64,000 bases of DNA from the NCBI GenBank assembly GCA_002360945.1, contig DERO01000033.1, forward strand, positions 711 to 64,710. Direction: 5' to 3'. Source of the stretch: Leclercia adecarboxylata. Lineage in GTDB: Bacteria > Pseudomonadota > Gammaproteobacteria > Enterobacterales > Enterobacteriaceae. Position 1 is the first letter of the stretch; every line of letters starts with the position of its first letter. The position numbers and the translations under genes were made by a program. This document shows, in pieces, positions 47,327 to 55,967 of this stretch. The notes under the pieces were generated by a model. That model saw only the letters and a program-made list of their open reading frames with translations, had not been told where the DNA came from and made no database searches.

Positions 47327-47857
47327 ATGTTGAAATTTTTGAACCAATGCTCGCGTGGACGCGGAGCATGGTTGCTGTTGGCCCTGACCGCCTTCGCGCT
47401 CGAAATGGTGGCATTGTGGTTCCAGCATGTGATGATGCTGAAGCCCTGTGTGCTGTGTATCTACGAACGCTGCGCGCTGTTTGGCGTAATGGGTGCCGGC
47501 CTGGTCGGCGCCATCGCCCCGAAAAGCCCGCTGCGCTACGGCGCGATTGCCATCTGGCTTTACAGCGCCGGAAAAGGCCTTGAGTTGGCCTGGGAGCACA
47601 CCATGATCCAGCTGCATCCGTCGCCGTTCCAGACCTGTGATTTTGCCGCCCGCTTCCCAAGCTGGCTGCCGCTGGACAAGTGGCTGCCGCAGGTGTTCGT
47701 GGCAAGCGGTGACTGCTCCGTGCGTCAGTGGGAGTTCCTGACCCTCGAGATGCCGCAGTGGCTGGTGGGCATTTTTGCTGCCTTCCTGGTCGTGGCGCTG
47801 CTGGTGCTGATTGCCCAGCCGTTTAAACCGAAGAAACGCGATCTTTTTGGAAGGTAA
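47327..47857 (+). CDS. dsbB: disulfide bond formation protein B
   Basis: A 176-residue four-helix membrane protein that reoxidises DsbA using quinone. The ATG at 47327 (AGGGAA upstream) gives the E. coli length. Both Cys pairs are present: CVLC (41-44) in [16 protein letters not shown], and the second pair in [10 protein letters not shown] and [10 protein letters not shown]. Confidence 0.97.
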   Translation: MLKFLNQCSRGRGAWLLLALTAFALEMVALWFQHVMMLKPCVLCIYERCALFGVMGAGLVGAIAPKSPLRYGAIAIWLYSAGKGLELAWEHTMIQLHPSPFQTCDFAARFPSWLPLDKWLPQVFVASGDCSVRQWEFLTLEMPQWLVGIFAAFLVVALLVLIAQPFKPKKRDLFGR

Positions 47858-47861
47858 AAGC

Positions 47862-47886
47862 AAAACGGCAACTCTGTTGCCGTTTT
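47862..47886 (+). terminator. terminator of dsbB
   Basis: AAAACGGCAAC and GTTGCCGTTTT, an 11-bp perfect stem with a TCT loop, 4 bp after the dsbB stop, followed by T. Confidence 0.93.
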
Positions 47887-47897
47887 TAATGTTTGCG

Positions 47898-47930
47898 CCC
47901 TCTCCCCGTGGGAGAGGGTTGGGGTGAGGG
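47898..47930. repeat. CCCTCACCC/GGGAGAGGG intergenic palindrome, copy 3 (inverted)
   Basis: Inverted relative to copies at 28643 and 40369, lying between the dsbB and ycgN terminators. Confidence 0.8.
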
Positions 47931-47947
47931 CATCAGACCGCACTCAT

Positions 47948-47974
47948 AAAAAACCCGCCGAGGCGGTTTTTTTT
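47948..47974 (-). terminator. terminator of ycgN
   Basis: CCGCC and GGCGG around GA, flanked by A and T runs, at the 3' end of the leftward ycgN. Confidence 0.8.
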
Positions 47975-47975
47975 A

Positions 47976-48419
47976 TTAATTGCGGTTGGGATGATTCATA
48001 ATATGGTCTTCCCAGTCCCGCACTTCGGATTCCCGCACCGCAATGTGGCGCACCGAGATCCGCTCGCCGTGCATGGCCGCTTTCGAGCCAGCCAGCAACG
48101 GGTGCCACTTCGGCAGTTCTTTCCCTTCCGCCAGCAGGCGATACGCACAGGTCGGCGGTAGCCATTCGAAGGTCGGCAGGTTGTCGCGGGTCAGCTTGAT
48201 GCAGTCCGGCTCTAACTCGAAACGGCGCTCGTAGTTACGGCACTGACAGGTTTTGATATTCAGCTGATTGCAGGCGACGTTGGTGAAGTAGATTTCGTCC
48301 GAGTCTTCATCCATCAGCTTATGCAGGCAGCACTGCCCGCAGCCATCGCACAGCGATTCCCACTCGGCATCGGTCATGTTGTCGAGAGTCTTGCTTTGCC
48401 AGAAAGGGATTTCGCTCAT
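47976..48419 (-). CDS. ycgN: UPF0260 cysteine-cluster protein
   Basis: About 147 residues from the ATG at 48419; a GTG at 48431 would add four residues and E. coli annotation also has a short extension. The Cys cluster [16 protein letters not shown] is the hallmark, with [10 protein letters not shown] and PTCAYRLL, suggesting Zn or Fe-S binding. Function is unknown. Confidence 0.94.
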   Translation of the reverse strand: MSEIPFWQSKTLDNMTDAEWESLCDGCGQCCLHKLMDEDSDEIYFTNVACNQLNIKTCQCRNYERRFELEPDCIKLTRDNLPTFEWLPPTCAYRLLAEGKELPKWHPLLAGSKAAMHGERISVRHIAVRESEVRDWEDHIMNHPNRN

Positions 48420-48512
48420 AAGGATGTCCACACGTCAAAATAAAGCGCACCTTATAACCAGTCTGGCACCTCGATGCAAGTTTTGCCGCCCAAAAGGGGC
48501 GGCAAGCGGGGA

Positions 48513-49172
48513 TTACAGCACGCGGGTTTTCAGTGACAGGCCGTTAACGGCCAATTCCAGCTCATCGCCGCCGGAGAGCGGGCCCACCCCTTCCGGGGTG
48601 CCGGTGAGGATCACATCGCCCGGTTTCAGGGTGAAGTAACGGCTCATATAGGCAATCAGCGGCACAATCTTGTGGATCATGTCGGCGGTGGAGCCGTGCT
48701 GGCGCACCTCGCCGTTCACCTTCAGGCTCAGGGTGGTGTTCTGCGGATCGTCGTTGAATTCCGCCACCGGCACGAAACCGGATATCGGGCAGGAATTATC
48801 AAAGCCTTTGGCTTTTTCCCACGGCTGGCCCGCTTTCTTCATTTTGCCCTGCACATCGCGCAAGGTCAGATCCAGCGCCACACCATAACCGGCAATCGCC
48901 TTCTGCACATGATCTTCAGAGGCCTGGCGCAGCGTGGCGCCAATCAGCACCGCCAGCTCCACCTCGTGGTGAACCGAGCCCAGCCCCTGGGGTAACGCCA
49001 GCGGCTGGCGGATATCACAGAGCGCCGTTTCCGGTTTAATGAATAGCACCGGCTCGTCCGGAACTGCACTTCCCATTTCCTGAATATGCTTAGCGTAATT
49101 ACTTCCTACGCAGACGACTTTACTTACCGGATAATCCAGTAAGGCTCCTTGCCAGTTATGATGTTGATACAT
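48513..49172 (-). CDS. ycgM: fumarylacetoacetate-hydrolase-family protein
   Basis: A 219-residue FAH-family enzyme. Divalent-metal ligands appear in SVHHEVELAVLIGA; the fold core has KVVCVGSNYAKHIQEMGS, KGFDNSCPISGFVP, and DVILTGTPEGVGPLSGGD. Family members hydrolyse or decarboxylate acylpyruvates/oxaloacetate. Length equals E. coli YcgM. It sits upstream of ycgN on the same strand. Confidence 0.95.
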   Translation of the reverse strand: MYQHHNWQGALLDYPVSKVVCVGSNYAKHIQEMGSAVPDEPVLFIKPETALCDIRQPLALPQGLGSVHHEVELAVLIGATLRQASEDHVQKAIAGYGVALDLTLRDVQGKMKKAGQPWEKAKGFDNSCPISGFVPVAEFNDDPQNTTLSLKVNGEVRQHGSTADMIHKIVPLIAYMSRYFTLKPGDVILTGTPEGVGPLSGGDELELAVNGLSLKTRVL

Positions 49173-49219
49173 ATACGTCCCCTGAACGGTTAATGTGACG
49201 CTGACAGATAATTCTTAAA

Positions 49220-49495
49220 CTAATTTTTCCCCTGCGCCTCAAGATGCTGTTTGAGTAAATTCTCTTGCGGTGGAGGGAGTTGTAAATAATAGCCCTGTTC
49301 GGTTAAGGCGGTTTTGACTTTTTCAAGATCGGCGTTGCTCAGCTGTTTGCGCCCGTCAAGCGGCATCAGCATCACCAGCTGCGGCTTGCCGAAGCTTTTC
49401 AGCAGCGCCTCAGGCACGCGGGAAAAATCGTCCTTTTTTTCGACATACAGGTAGGTCTGGTCGCGCTGGGTACTTCTGTAGATCACACAAAACAT
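49220..49495 (-). CDS. ycgL: YcgL domain protein
   Basis: A 91-residue UPF0745 protein starting [20 protein letters not shown] with [18 protein letters not shown]. Small alpha/beta fold of unknown function. Divergent from minC with a 125-bp gap, the conserved enterobacterial order. Confidence 0.94.
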   Translation of the reverse strand: MFCVIYRSTQRDQTYLYVEKKDDFSRVPEALLKSFGKPQLVMLMPLDGRKQLSNADLEKVKTALTEQGYYLQLPPPQENLLKQHLEAQGKN

Positions 49496-49620
49496 ATATT
49501 TACTCTGAATTAAGCGGGAGGGTGACTTGCCTCAATATAATTGTGACTATAACATGCCTGATACTCTTCGGAATATCACGGCGCACAGGTCGTGGTAAAA
49601 GCAAATTGAGTAAGGCCAGG

Positions 49621-50313
49621 ATGTCAAACACGCCCATCGAGCTTAAAGGCAGTAGCTTCACCTTATCAGTGGTTCATTTGCATGAAGCAAAACCCGAGGT
49701 TATTCGTCAGGCGTTAGAAGACAAAATCGCCCAGGCACCCGCATTTCTGAAACATGCGCCCGTGGTCATTAACGTAAGCGGCCTCGAAGCGCCGGTTAAC
49801 TGGCACCATTTGCAACAGGCGGTCACCGCTACCGGCCTGCGAATTGTGGGCATCAGCGGCTGCAAAGACGCTGAGCTGAAGGCCGAAATCGATCGGGCGG
49901 GTCTTCCGCTGCTGAACGAAGGCAAAGACAAAGCCCCGCGCGCAGAGCCCCCTGCCCCGCCAGAACTCCCTGTTACTCCTGTCACAAAAACGCGATTGAT
50001 TGATCTGCCAGTGCGTTCCGGTCAGCGTATTTATGCGCCAAACTGTGACCTGATTGTGACCAACCACGTCAGCGCGGGGGCGGAGCTGATTGCGGATGGC
50101 AATATCCATATTTATGGCTCAATGCGAGGCCGCGCGCTGGCAGGTGCCAGCGGCGATCGCGATGCGCAAATTTTTTGTACCCACCTGGAGGCGGAGCTGG
50201 TCTCCATCGCAGGTGTTTACTGGCTGAGTGATAACATCCCGGCCGAATTTTCTGGCAAAGCGGCACGTCTGCGGCTGGCAGACAACGCTTTGACCGTTCA
50301 ACCGTTGAATTGA
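49621..50313 (+). CDS. minC: septum-site inhibitor MinC
   Basis: A 230-residue FtsZ inhibitor. The ATG at 49621 gives [20 protein letters not shown] as in E. coli. The N-terminal FtsZ-binding domain (1-110), a Pro-rich linker ([12 protein letters not shown]) and the C-terminal beta-helix ([29 protein letters not shown] stretch) that binds MinD are all present. First gene of minCDE. Confidence 0.97.
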   Translation: MSNTPIELKGSSFTLSVVHLHEAKPEVIRQALEDKIAQAPAFLKHAPVVINVSGLEAPVNWHHLQQAVTATGLRIVGISGCKDAELKAEIDRAGLPLLNEGKDKAPRAEPPAPPELPVTPVTKTRLIDLPVRSGQRIYAPNCDLIVTNHVSAGAELIADGNIHIYGSMRGRALAGASGDRDAQIFCTHLEAELVSIAGVYWLSDNIPAEFSGKAARLRLADNALTVQPLN

Positions 50314-50336
50314 TCCCTTTTTAACAAGGAATTTCT

Positions 50337-51149
50337 ATGGCACGCATTATTGTTGTTACTTCGGGTAAAGGAGGCGTTGGCAAGACCACCTCCAGCGCGG
50401 CCATCGCTACTGGTTTGGCCCAGAAGGGAAAGAAAACCGTCGTTATCGATTTCGATATCGGCCTGCGTAACCTTGACCTGATTATGGGTTGTGAACGCCG
50501 TGTGGTGTACGATTTTGTGAACGTGATTCAGGGTGATGCCACGCTGAATCAGGCAATGATTAAAGATAAACGTACCGACAATCTCTACATTCTTCCCGCT
50601 TCACAGACGCGCGACAAGGATGCGCTGACCCGTGAAGGCGTGGAAAAAGTGCTCGATGAGCTGAAAAAAATGGAGTTCGATTTCGTGGTCTGCGATTCAC
50701 CGGCAGGCATCGAAACCGGCGCGCTGATGGCGCTCTACTTCGCCGATGAAGCGATCATCACCACCAACCCGGAAGTGTCGTCCGTACGCGACTCCGACCG
50801 TATTTTAGGGATCCTCGCCTCGAAATCCCGCCGTGCGGAAAATGGCGAAGAACCGATTAAAGAGCACCTGCTGCTGACCCGTTATAATCCGGGTCGCGTC
50901 AATAAAGGTGATATGCTGAGTATGGAAGACGTGCTCGAGATCCTGCGCATCAAACTGGTTGGCGTTATCCCGGAAGATCAATCCGTGCTGCGCGCTTCTA
51001 ACCAGGGTGAACCGGTTATCCTCGACGCTAACGCAGACGCCGGTAAAGCGTATGCGGACACGGTAGATCGTCTGCTCGGAGAAGAACGTCCTTTCCGCTT
51101 CATCGAAGAAGAGAAGAAAGGTTTCCTCAAACGCCTGTTCGGAGGATAA
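50337..51149 (+). CDS. minD: septum-site ATPase MinD
   Basis: A 270-residue deviant Walker ATPase, GKGGVGKTTSSAAIATGLA, with DFDIGLRNLDLIMG and VVCDSPAGIE. The C-terminal amphipathic membrane-targeting helix reads EEEKKGFLKRLFGG. It recruits MinC to the membrane and oscillates with MinE. AAGGA precedes the ATG. Confidence 0.98.
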   Translation: MARIIVVTSGKGGVGKTTSSAAIATGLAQKGKKTVVIDFDIGLRNLDLIMGCERRVVYDFVNVIQGDATLNQAMIKDKRTDNLYILPASQTRDKDALTREGVEKVLDELKKMEFDFVVCDSPAGIETGALMALYFADEAIITTNPEVSSVRDSDRILGILASKSRRAENGEEPIKEHLLLTRYNPGRVNKGDMLSMEDVLEILRIKLVGVIPEDQSVLRASNQGEPVILDANADAGKAYADTVDRLLGEERPFRFIEEEKKGFLKRLFGG

Positions 51150-51152
51150 GTT

Positions 51153-51422
51153 ATGGCATTACTGGACTTTTTTCTCTCGCGGAAAAAAAGCACCGCCAAC
51201 ATCGCAAAAGAGCGTCTGCAGATCATCGTGGCAGAACGCCGCCGCAGCGACGCGGAACCGCATTACCTGCCGCAGCTGCGTAAAGACATTCTGGAAGTGA
51301 TCTGTAAGTATGTGCAGATCGACCCGGAAATGGTGACCGTACAGCTGGAGCAAAAGGACGGGGATATCTCGATTCTGGAGCTCAACGTGACCCTGCCGGA
51401 AGCGGAAGAGTCACGTTCATAA
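51153..51422 (+). CDS. minE: cell-division topological specificity factor MinE
   Basis: An 89-residue protein with the membrane-binding start [20 protein letters not shown], the anti-MinCD helix ([11 protein letters not shown]) and the dimerisation domain. It stimulates MinD ATPase. It starts 3 bp after minD. Confidence 0.98.
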
Positions 51423-51433
51423 CCGTGCCTGTT

Positions 51434-51459
51434 GCCGGGCGGCGCTACGCTTGCCCGGC
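51434..51459. repeat. REP-like palindromic repeat
   Basis: GCCGGGC...GCCCGGC with CGGCGCTACGC interior, between the convergent minE and rnd genes. Variant of the repeats at 28268 and 35564. Confidence 0.75.
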
Positions 51460-51482
51460 CTACAGATTCCCCATCGGGGCGA

Positions 51483-52610
51483 TTACTGCGGATACGCTTC
51501 CAGTAGTGTATTCAGGCGATCGGCCATCAGTTCCCCGCGCCAGCCCGCCATCAGTTCCGGCGTCCCGTTCTGCGGTTTCAGCTTCCAGTGCGCGTTCAGC
51601 AGCTGGTTGATCTGACGACGTGAGGCCAGCAGCTCGGCGCTGACTTTGCTCTCCGCTGCCACTTCCTGCACCAGGGCTTTAATTGCCTTGAACGCTTTGC
51701 GATAACCCGGCATATCCATCAGGTTCAACAGCGGCTGCGGCAATGCCTCTTCCGGCAGCTCCTGCGCTTTTGCTACCAGCGCCAGCAGGGTTTTACCATG
51801 GTAGCGGATCTCCGAACCGGAAAGCCCGATGCTGTCCAGCTCCCCCAGACTGCCCGGCATATAACGCGCCACGGCCCACAGATGCTCTTCACGCACCACA
51901 AAGTTCACCGCCAGGTCGCGCTCGCGCGCCTTACGCAGTCGCCAGTCGGCCAGCAGCTGCAGACAGGCCAGCTGGCGGGTACGCAGCTGCCAGGCGTTGC
52001 TGATGTCGCGCCACGCCTCTTTCGGATCGGTGGTCTCCTGACGACGCAGCTGCGTCATCCGGCACTCATTCAGGGCGGCAGGCAGCCAGCCGGAGGCTTC
52101 GGCCTCTTTCATCAGCTGGCCGGCAATCGGCAGCAGGTAGAACACATCCGCCGCCGCGTAGTCGAGCTGACGTTCCGTCAGCGGGCGGGCCAGCCAGTCG
52201 GTGCGGGATTCGCTCTTGTCGATCGCCAGCCCGGTATACTCCTCCACCATGGCGGCAAAGCCCCATGACAGCGGGCGACCGGCAAAGGCGGCGAGGATCT
52301 GGGTGTCGATCAGCGGCTCCGGCATGATGCCGAAGGTATTCAGGAAAACTTCCAGATCTTCACTTCCGGCATGCAGATATTTGGTGACGGCGGTATTCAG
52401 CATCAATTCGCGCATCGGCGCCCAGTCGGTGATCCCCAGCGGGTCGATAAGCGACACATTTTTTCCGTCATACATCTGGATCAGACCCAGCTGCGGGTAA
52501 TAGGTGCGGGTACGGACAAACTCGGTATCCAGCGCGATGGCGGGTGCGTCGCGGGTGACATCGCACAGCGAAGCCAGCTCGTCGTTGGTGGTGATCATCT
52601 GGTAATTCAA
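51483..52610 (-). CDS. rnd: ribonuclease D
   Basis: A 375-residue 3'-5' exoribonuclease of tRNA and stable-RNA maturation. The TTG at 52610 gives exactly the E. coli length (UUG is the known E. coli start). DEDD residues are in AIALDTEFVRTRTYY, LHAGSEDLEVF, and LDYAAADVFYLLP. Two HRDC domains follow, e.g. NFVVREEHLWAVARYMPG. Lies downstream of fadD on the same strand. Confidence 0.97.
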   Translation of the reverse strand: MNYQMITTNDELASLCDVTRDAPAIALDTEFVRTRTYYPQLGLIQMYDGKNVSLIDPLGITDWAPMRELMLNTAVTKYLHAGSEDLEVFLNTFGIMPEPLIDTQILAAFAGRPLSWGFAAMVEEYTGLAIDKSESRTDWLARPLTERQLDYAAADVFYLLPIAGQLMKEAEASGWLPAALNECRMTQLRRQETTDPKEAWRDISNAWQLRTRQLACLQLLADWRLRKARERDLAVNFVVREEHLWAVARYMPGSLGELDSIGLSGSEIRYHGKTLLALVAKAQELPEEALPQPLLNLMDMPGYRKAFKAIKALVQEVAAESKVSAELLASRRQINQLLNAHWKLKPQNGTPELMAGWRGELMADRLNTLLEAYPQ

Positions 52611-52637
52611 ATCATATTCTCTTTGGTTTGCGCCCAT

Positions 52638-52662
52638 AAAAAAACGCTGGCGTGGCCAGCGT
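52638..52662 (-). terminator. stem-loop and U-tract between fadD and rnd
   Basis: On the minus strand ACGCTGGC and GCCAGCGT form an 8-bp stem followed by a T7 run. It lies 23 bp after the fadD stop and about 28 bp before the rnd UUG. It looks like a fadD terminator; in E. coli the same stem-loop and U-tract in the rnd leader are needed for rnd expression. Confidence 0.85.
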
Positions 52663-52684
52663 CTTTGGGTGACTAACACGAAGC

Positions 52685-54370
52685 TCAGGCTTTATTGTCT
52701 ACTTTGGCGCGCGCTTCGTCACGTAATTCTCGTCGTAATATCTTACCGACGTTGGATTTGGGCAGTTCATCGCGAAACTCCACCAGTTTCGGCACTTTGT
52801 AGCCGGTCAGCTGGCGACGGCAGAAGGTAATTAGCGCCTCTTCGCTCAGGTCAGGATCTTTTTTCACCACAAAGATTTTCACCGTTTCCCCGCTGCTGCC
52901 CCCCGGGACGCCCACTGCGGCCACTTCCAGCACGCCGTTGTGCTGCATCACCACGTCCTCAATCTCGTTCGGATAGACGTTGAACCCGGAAACCAGGATC
53001 ATGTCTTTCTTACGATCGACGATGCGCAGGAAGCCTTCGTCATCCATCACCGCGATATCCCCGGTGTGCAGCCAGCCGTCTTTGATGATTTCGTCGGTGG
53101 CGTCCGGGCGCTGCCAGTAGCCCAGCATCACCTGCGGCCCGCGCACGCACAGTTCGCCCGGCTCGCCGTGCGGTACTTCGTTATCGTCGTCATCCACCAG
53201 TTTGGCTTCGGTGGAGGGCACCGGCAGGCCGATGCTGCCGCTGTGGTAGTCGATGTCGTGCGGGTTGACGCTCACCAGCGGGGCGCACTCGGTCAGGCCG
53301 TAGCCCTCCAGCAGATACTGCCCGGTGAGTTTGACCCAGCGCTCGGCCACCGCCTGCTGCACCGGCATCCCGCCGCCCGCCGACAGATGCAGGGTCGAGA
53401 AGTCGAGCTGCTGAAACTCTTTGTTGTTCAGCAGCGCATTAAACAGGGTGTTCACCCCGGTCATGGCGGTAAAGGGATATTTCGCCAGCTCTTTGACCAG
53501 TCCCGGAATGTCGCGCGGGTTAGTGATCAGCACGTTCTGCCCGCCGAGCTCAATAAACAGCAGGCAGTTCATGGTCAGGGCGAAAATGTGATACAGCGGC
53601 AGCGCGGTGATCACCAGCTCTTTGCCGCGATGCAGCAGCGGCCCGTAGGTGGCGTTTACCTGCTCAAGGTTGGCCAGCATGTTGCGGTGGGTCAGCATCG
53701 CCCCTTTCGCTACCCCGGTGGTGCCGCCGGTGTACTGCAGGAAGGCGAGATCCTGCGGCACCACTTCCGGCTTCACGTACTGCATGCGGTAGCCGTTGTG
53801 CAGCGCCCGCCGGAAGGAGATGGCGTCCGGCAGGTGGTATTTAGGCACCAGACGTTTAACGTACTTAACAACGAAGTTCACCAGCGTCCCTTTGGCGGTG
53901 GAGAGCTGATCGCCCATCCGCGTCAGAATGACGTGTTTCACCTGAGTCTTGTCGACCACTTTTTCCAGGGTGTGCGCGAAGTTGGAGACAATCACAATCG
54001 CCGAGGCGCCGCTGTCGTTCAGCTGGTGCTCCAGCTCACGCGGGGTATAGAGCGGGTTAACGTTAACCACGATCATACCAGCACGCAGGATGCCAAACAG
54101 CGCCACCGGATATTGCAGCAGGTTAGGCATCATCAGCGCCACGCGGTCGCCTTTCTTCAGGCCTAACCCCTGTTGCAGATAGGCGGCAAATGCCCGGCTG
54201 CGCTCTTCCAGCTTACGGAAGGTCATCACCTCGCCCATGTTCACAAACGCAGGCTGATCGGCGTAGCGCGTCACGGAGTTTTCAAACAGTTCAACCAGGG
54301 ATTGATAACGGTCAGGATTGATCTCTGCAGGAACATCCGCAGGATAACGGTTAAGCCAAACCTTCTTCAC
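52685..54370 (-). CDS. fadD: long-chain-fatty-acid-CoA ligase
   Basis: A 561-residue acyl-CoA synthetase that activates fatty acids during uptake. GTG start at 54370 (AGAGGTG upstream) gives [14 protein letters not shown] and the E. coli length. AMP-binding motifs: [34 protein letters not shown], and [20 protein letters not shown] with the C-terminal catalytic Lys in [13 protein letters not shown] FadR operator lies upstream. Confidence 0.97.
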   Translation of the reverse strand: MKKVWLNRYPADVPAEINPDRYQSLVELFENSVTRYADQPAFVNMGEVMTFRKLEERSRAFAAYLQQGLGLKKGDRVALMMPNLLQYPVALFGILRAGMIVVNVNPLYTPRELEHQLNDSGASAIVIVSNFAHTLEKVVDKTQVKHVILTRMGDQLSTAKGTLVNFVVKYVKRLVPKYHLPDAISFRRALHNGYRMQYVKPEVVPQDLAFLQYTGGTTGVAKGAMLTHRNMLANLEQVNATYGPLLHRGKELVITALPLYHIFALTMNCLLFIELGGQNVLITNPRDIPGLVKELAKYPFTAMTGVNTLFNALLNNKEFQQLDFSTLHLSAGGGMPVQQAVAERWVKLTGQYLLEGYGLTECAPLVSVNPHDIDYHSGSIGLPVPSTEAKLVDDDDNEVPHGEPGELCVRGPQVMLGYWQRPDATDEIIKDGWLHTGDIAVMDDEGFLRIVDRKKDMILVSGFNVYPNEIEDVVMQHNGVLEVAAVGVPGGSSGETVKIFVVKKDPDLSEEALITFCRRQLTGYKVPKLVEFRDELPKSNVGKILRRELRDEARAKVDNKA

Positions 54371-54442
54371 TACATCACCTCTGAAAAGCGTGTTCGTCGT
54401 CATCACAGCCCCGGTTAATAAACAAGTCGTTAACATAATATT

Positions 54443-54459
54443 AACTCAGCGTACCAGTT
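54443..54459. promoter_or_regulatory. FadR operator of fadD
   Basis: On the minus strand the site reads AACTGGTACGCTGAGTT, 73 bp upstream of the fadD start codon, close to the FadR consensus (CTGGT...). E. coli fadD is a classic FadR target. Confidence 0.8.
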
Positions 54460-54519
54460 TATTAATTGTCCGGATTTAAGGTTGCGAAGCGCGTCACTAT
54501 TTATTTTTGTTATAGCGAT

Positions 54520-54551
54520 AAAAAAAACGAAACAGCGGCTGGGCCGCTGTT
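54520..54551 (-). terminator. terminator of yeaY
   Basis: AACAGCGGC and GCCGCTGTT (54531-54539, 54543-54551) with a TGG loop; T-rich on the minus strand at 54520-54527. Confidence 0.9.
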
Positions 54552-54574
54552 TCTTCTTCAGTTATAACAGGCAC

Positions 54575-55168
54575 TTACTCTGTTACCACCGTCCGAACCT
54601 GAGCCGGTCCGGGACCGTAACCTGGCCATCCGCCATAGCCGTAGCCATATCCATAGCGCCACGGATGCGGGCCCCAGTAGAAGGGATCGATAGGCTGCGG
54701 CGGCATCATAACCTGCTGCACCACCCGCCAGCGTTTGTAGCCGTTGGTCTGCAGGGTCATAAATTTATACGGCGTGTTGCCAATTTTGCCCTGCTCCGCA
54801 CCAGTGATGGTGCCGACCACAGTGATCAGCTGGCCGCGGAAATCCACCGGGTCGAGGAAGCCGTTGATATCGGCATAAATGCGCCCGCGCGAGGCTTCAC
54901 CCAGAATCGGCCGCGCGCCGCTGTCCAGCGGGACGGTGGCGATTTCCAGACGGGTTTTCCCCTGCTGGTTCATCACCTCCACCACTTTGCCGCCAAAGCG
55001 TGCTTCCTGGCCGACGTACAGTTCCGGAGCGTTCATCACCCGGACCAGATCCTGCTGCGGCGTCGGGCTGCTGCCCTTGATCGCATCAGGGACAGAGACA
55101 CATCCTGTTAATGCCAGGGCCAGCGCCCCGACGGTCAGCAGACGAACAACATATTTTTGAACCGCCAT
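54575..55168 (-). CDS. yeaY: Slp-family outer-membrane lipoprotein
   Basis: A 197-residue lipoprotein with lipobox ALTGC after [14 protein letters not shown]. The Slp domain includes [20 protein letters not shown] and [20 protein letters not shown]. The C-terminus is rich in Tyr/Gly/Trp ([17 protein letters not shown]). In E. coli yeaY is sigma-E-linked; function is unclear. Next to fadD and tsaB as in E. coli. Confidence 0.95.
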   Translation of the reverse strand: MAVQKYVVRLLTVGALALALTGCVSVPDAIKGSSPTPQQDLVRVMNAPELYVGQEARFGGKVVEVMNQQGKTRLEIATVPLDSGARPILGEASRGRIYADINGFLDPVDFRGQLITVVGTITGAEQGKIGNTPYKFMTLQTNGYKRWRVVQQVMMPPQPIDPFYWGPHPWRYGYGYGYGGWPGYGPGPAQVRTVVTE

Positions 55169-55205
55169 GATGCGACTCCTTTTTCTCAGGCTCTGATACT
55201 GAGAT

Positions 55206-55901
55206 TCACTCCCGGCCCGGAAGTTTCTTCCACGCTACGGTGTTTCGCAAATAAACCGGCTCGGCCTTCTCGACCGCCACAGTTTTTCCTGCGGCCAGCA
55301 GCTGGCGGGCGATAGGCAGCATATCTTCCGCGGCAGGCAGCAACACTTTACCGTCCACCAGGGTCAGACCGCTGTCGTTGGCCATCCCCGGCCACGCCGG
55401 CCAGCCGGTGCCGACGGTTGCCCACTCGCCGGAAAGCTGCTTCATGCGTTCGCCTGCTGCGTCCGGGGTGAGTACGGCTTCGCTCTCTTCCCCGTGCCAG
55501 ACACCCTGCTCATCGCGGGTGTATTCCGCCCAGTAGACTTCGCCCATGCGGGCGTCGATGGCGGCCAGCACGCGGGTGGCACCGGTATTGCGCCACGCCC
55601 CCTCGGCCATCGTGGCGAGGGTCGAGACGCCGATCATCGGCAGGTCAGCGCCCAGCGCCAGCCCCTGGGCAATGCCGATACCGATACGCACGCCGGTAAA
55701 GCTGCCGGGGCCGCGGCCATAGGCCAGGGCATCGAGGTTATTCAGGGAGGTGTCGCCCTCGGTGAGGATCATCTTCACCAAAGGCAGGATACGTTGGGTA
55801 TGTTCCCGGGGGCACTCTTCGAAATGAGCACAGAGTTTACCGTCGTTCCACAGGGCAACAGAGCAGGCCTCTGTGGCGGTATCAATAGCCAGAATTCGCA
55901 T
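55206..55901 (-). CDS. tsaB: tRNA threonylcarbamoyladenosine biosynthesis protein TsaB
   Basis: A 231-residue ASKHA-fold protein (YeaZ) that partners TsaD in making t6A37 in tRNA. It begins [17 protein letters not shown], with [20 protein letters not shown] and [14 protein letters not shown]. Essential in relatives. Sits between yeaY and yoaA. Confidence 0.97.
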   Translation of the reverse strand: MRILAIDTATEACSVALWNDGKLCAHFEECPREHTQRILPLVKMILTEGDTSLNNLDALAYGRGPGSFTGVRIGIGIAQGLALGADLPMIGVSTLATMAEGAWRNTGATRVLAAIDARMGEVYWAEYTRDEQGVWHGEESEAVLTPDAAGERMKQLSGEWATVGTGWPAWPGMANDSGLTLVDGKVLLPAAEDMLPIARQLLAAGKTVAVEKAEPVYLRNTVAWKKLPGRE

Positions 55902-55967
55902 GTGTTGTCGCGCTCTCGCAAGGGTCAGTCACAAAAAGGCGCGCATTTTAACACACCCGTCAGCAAA

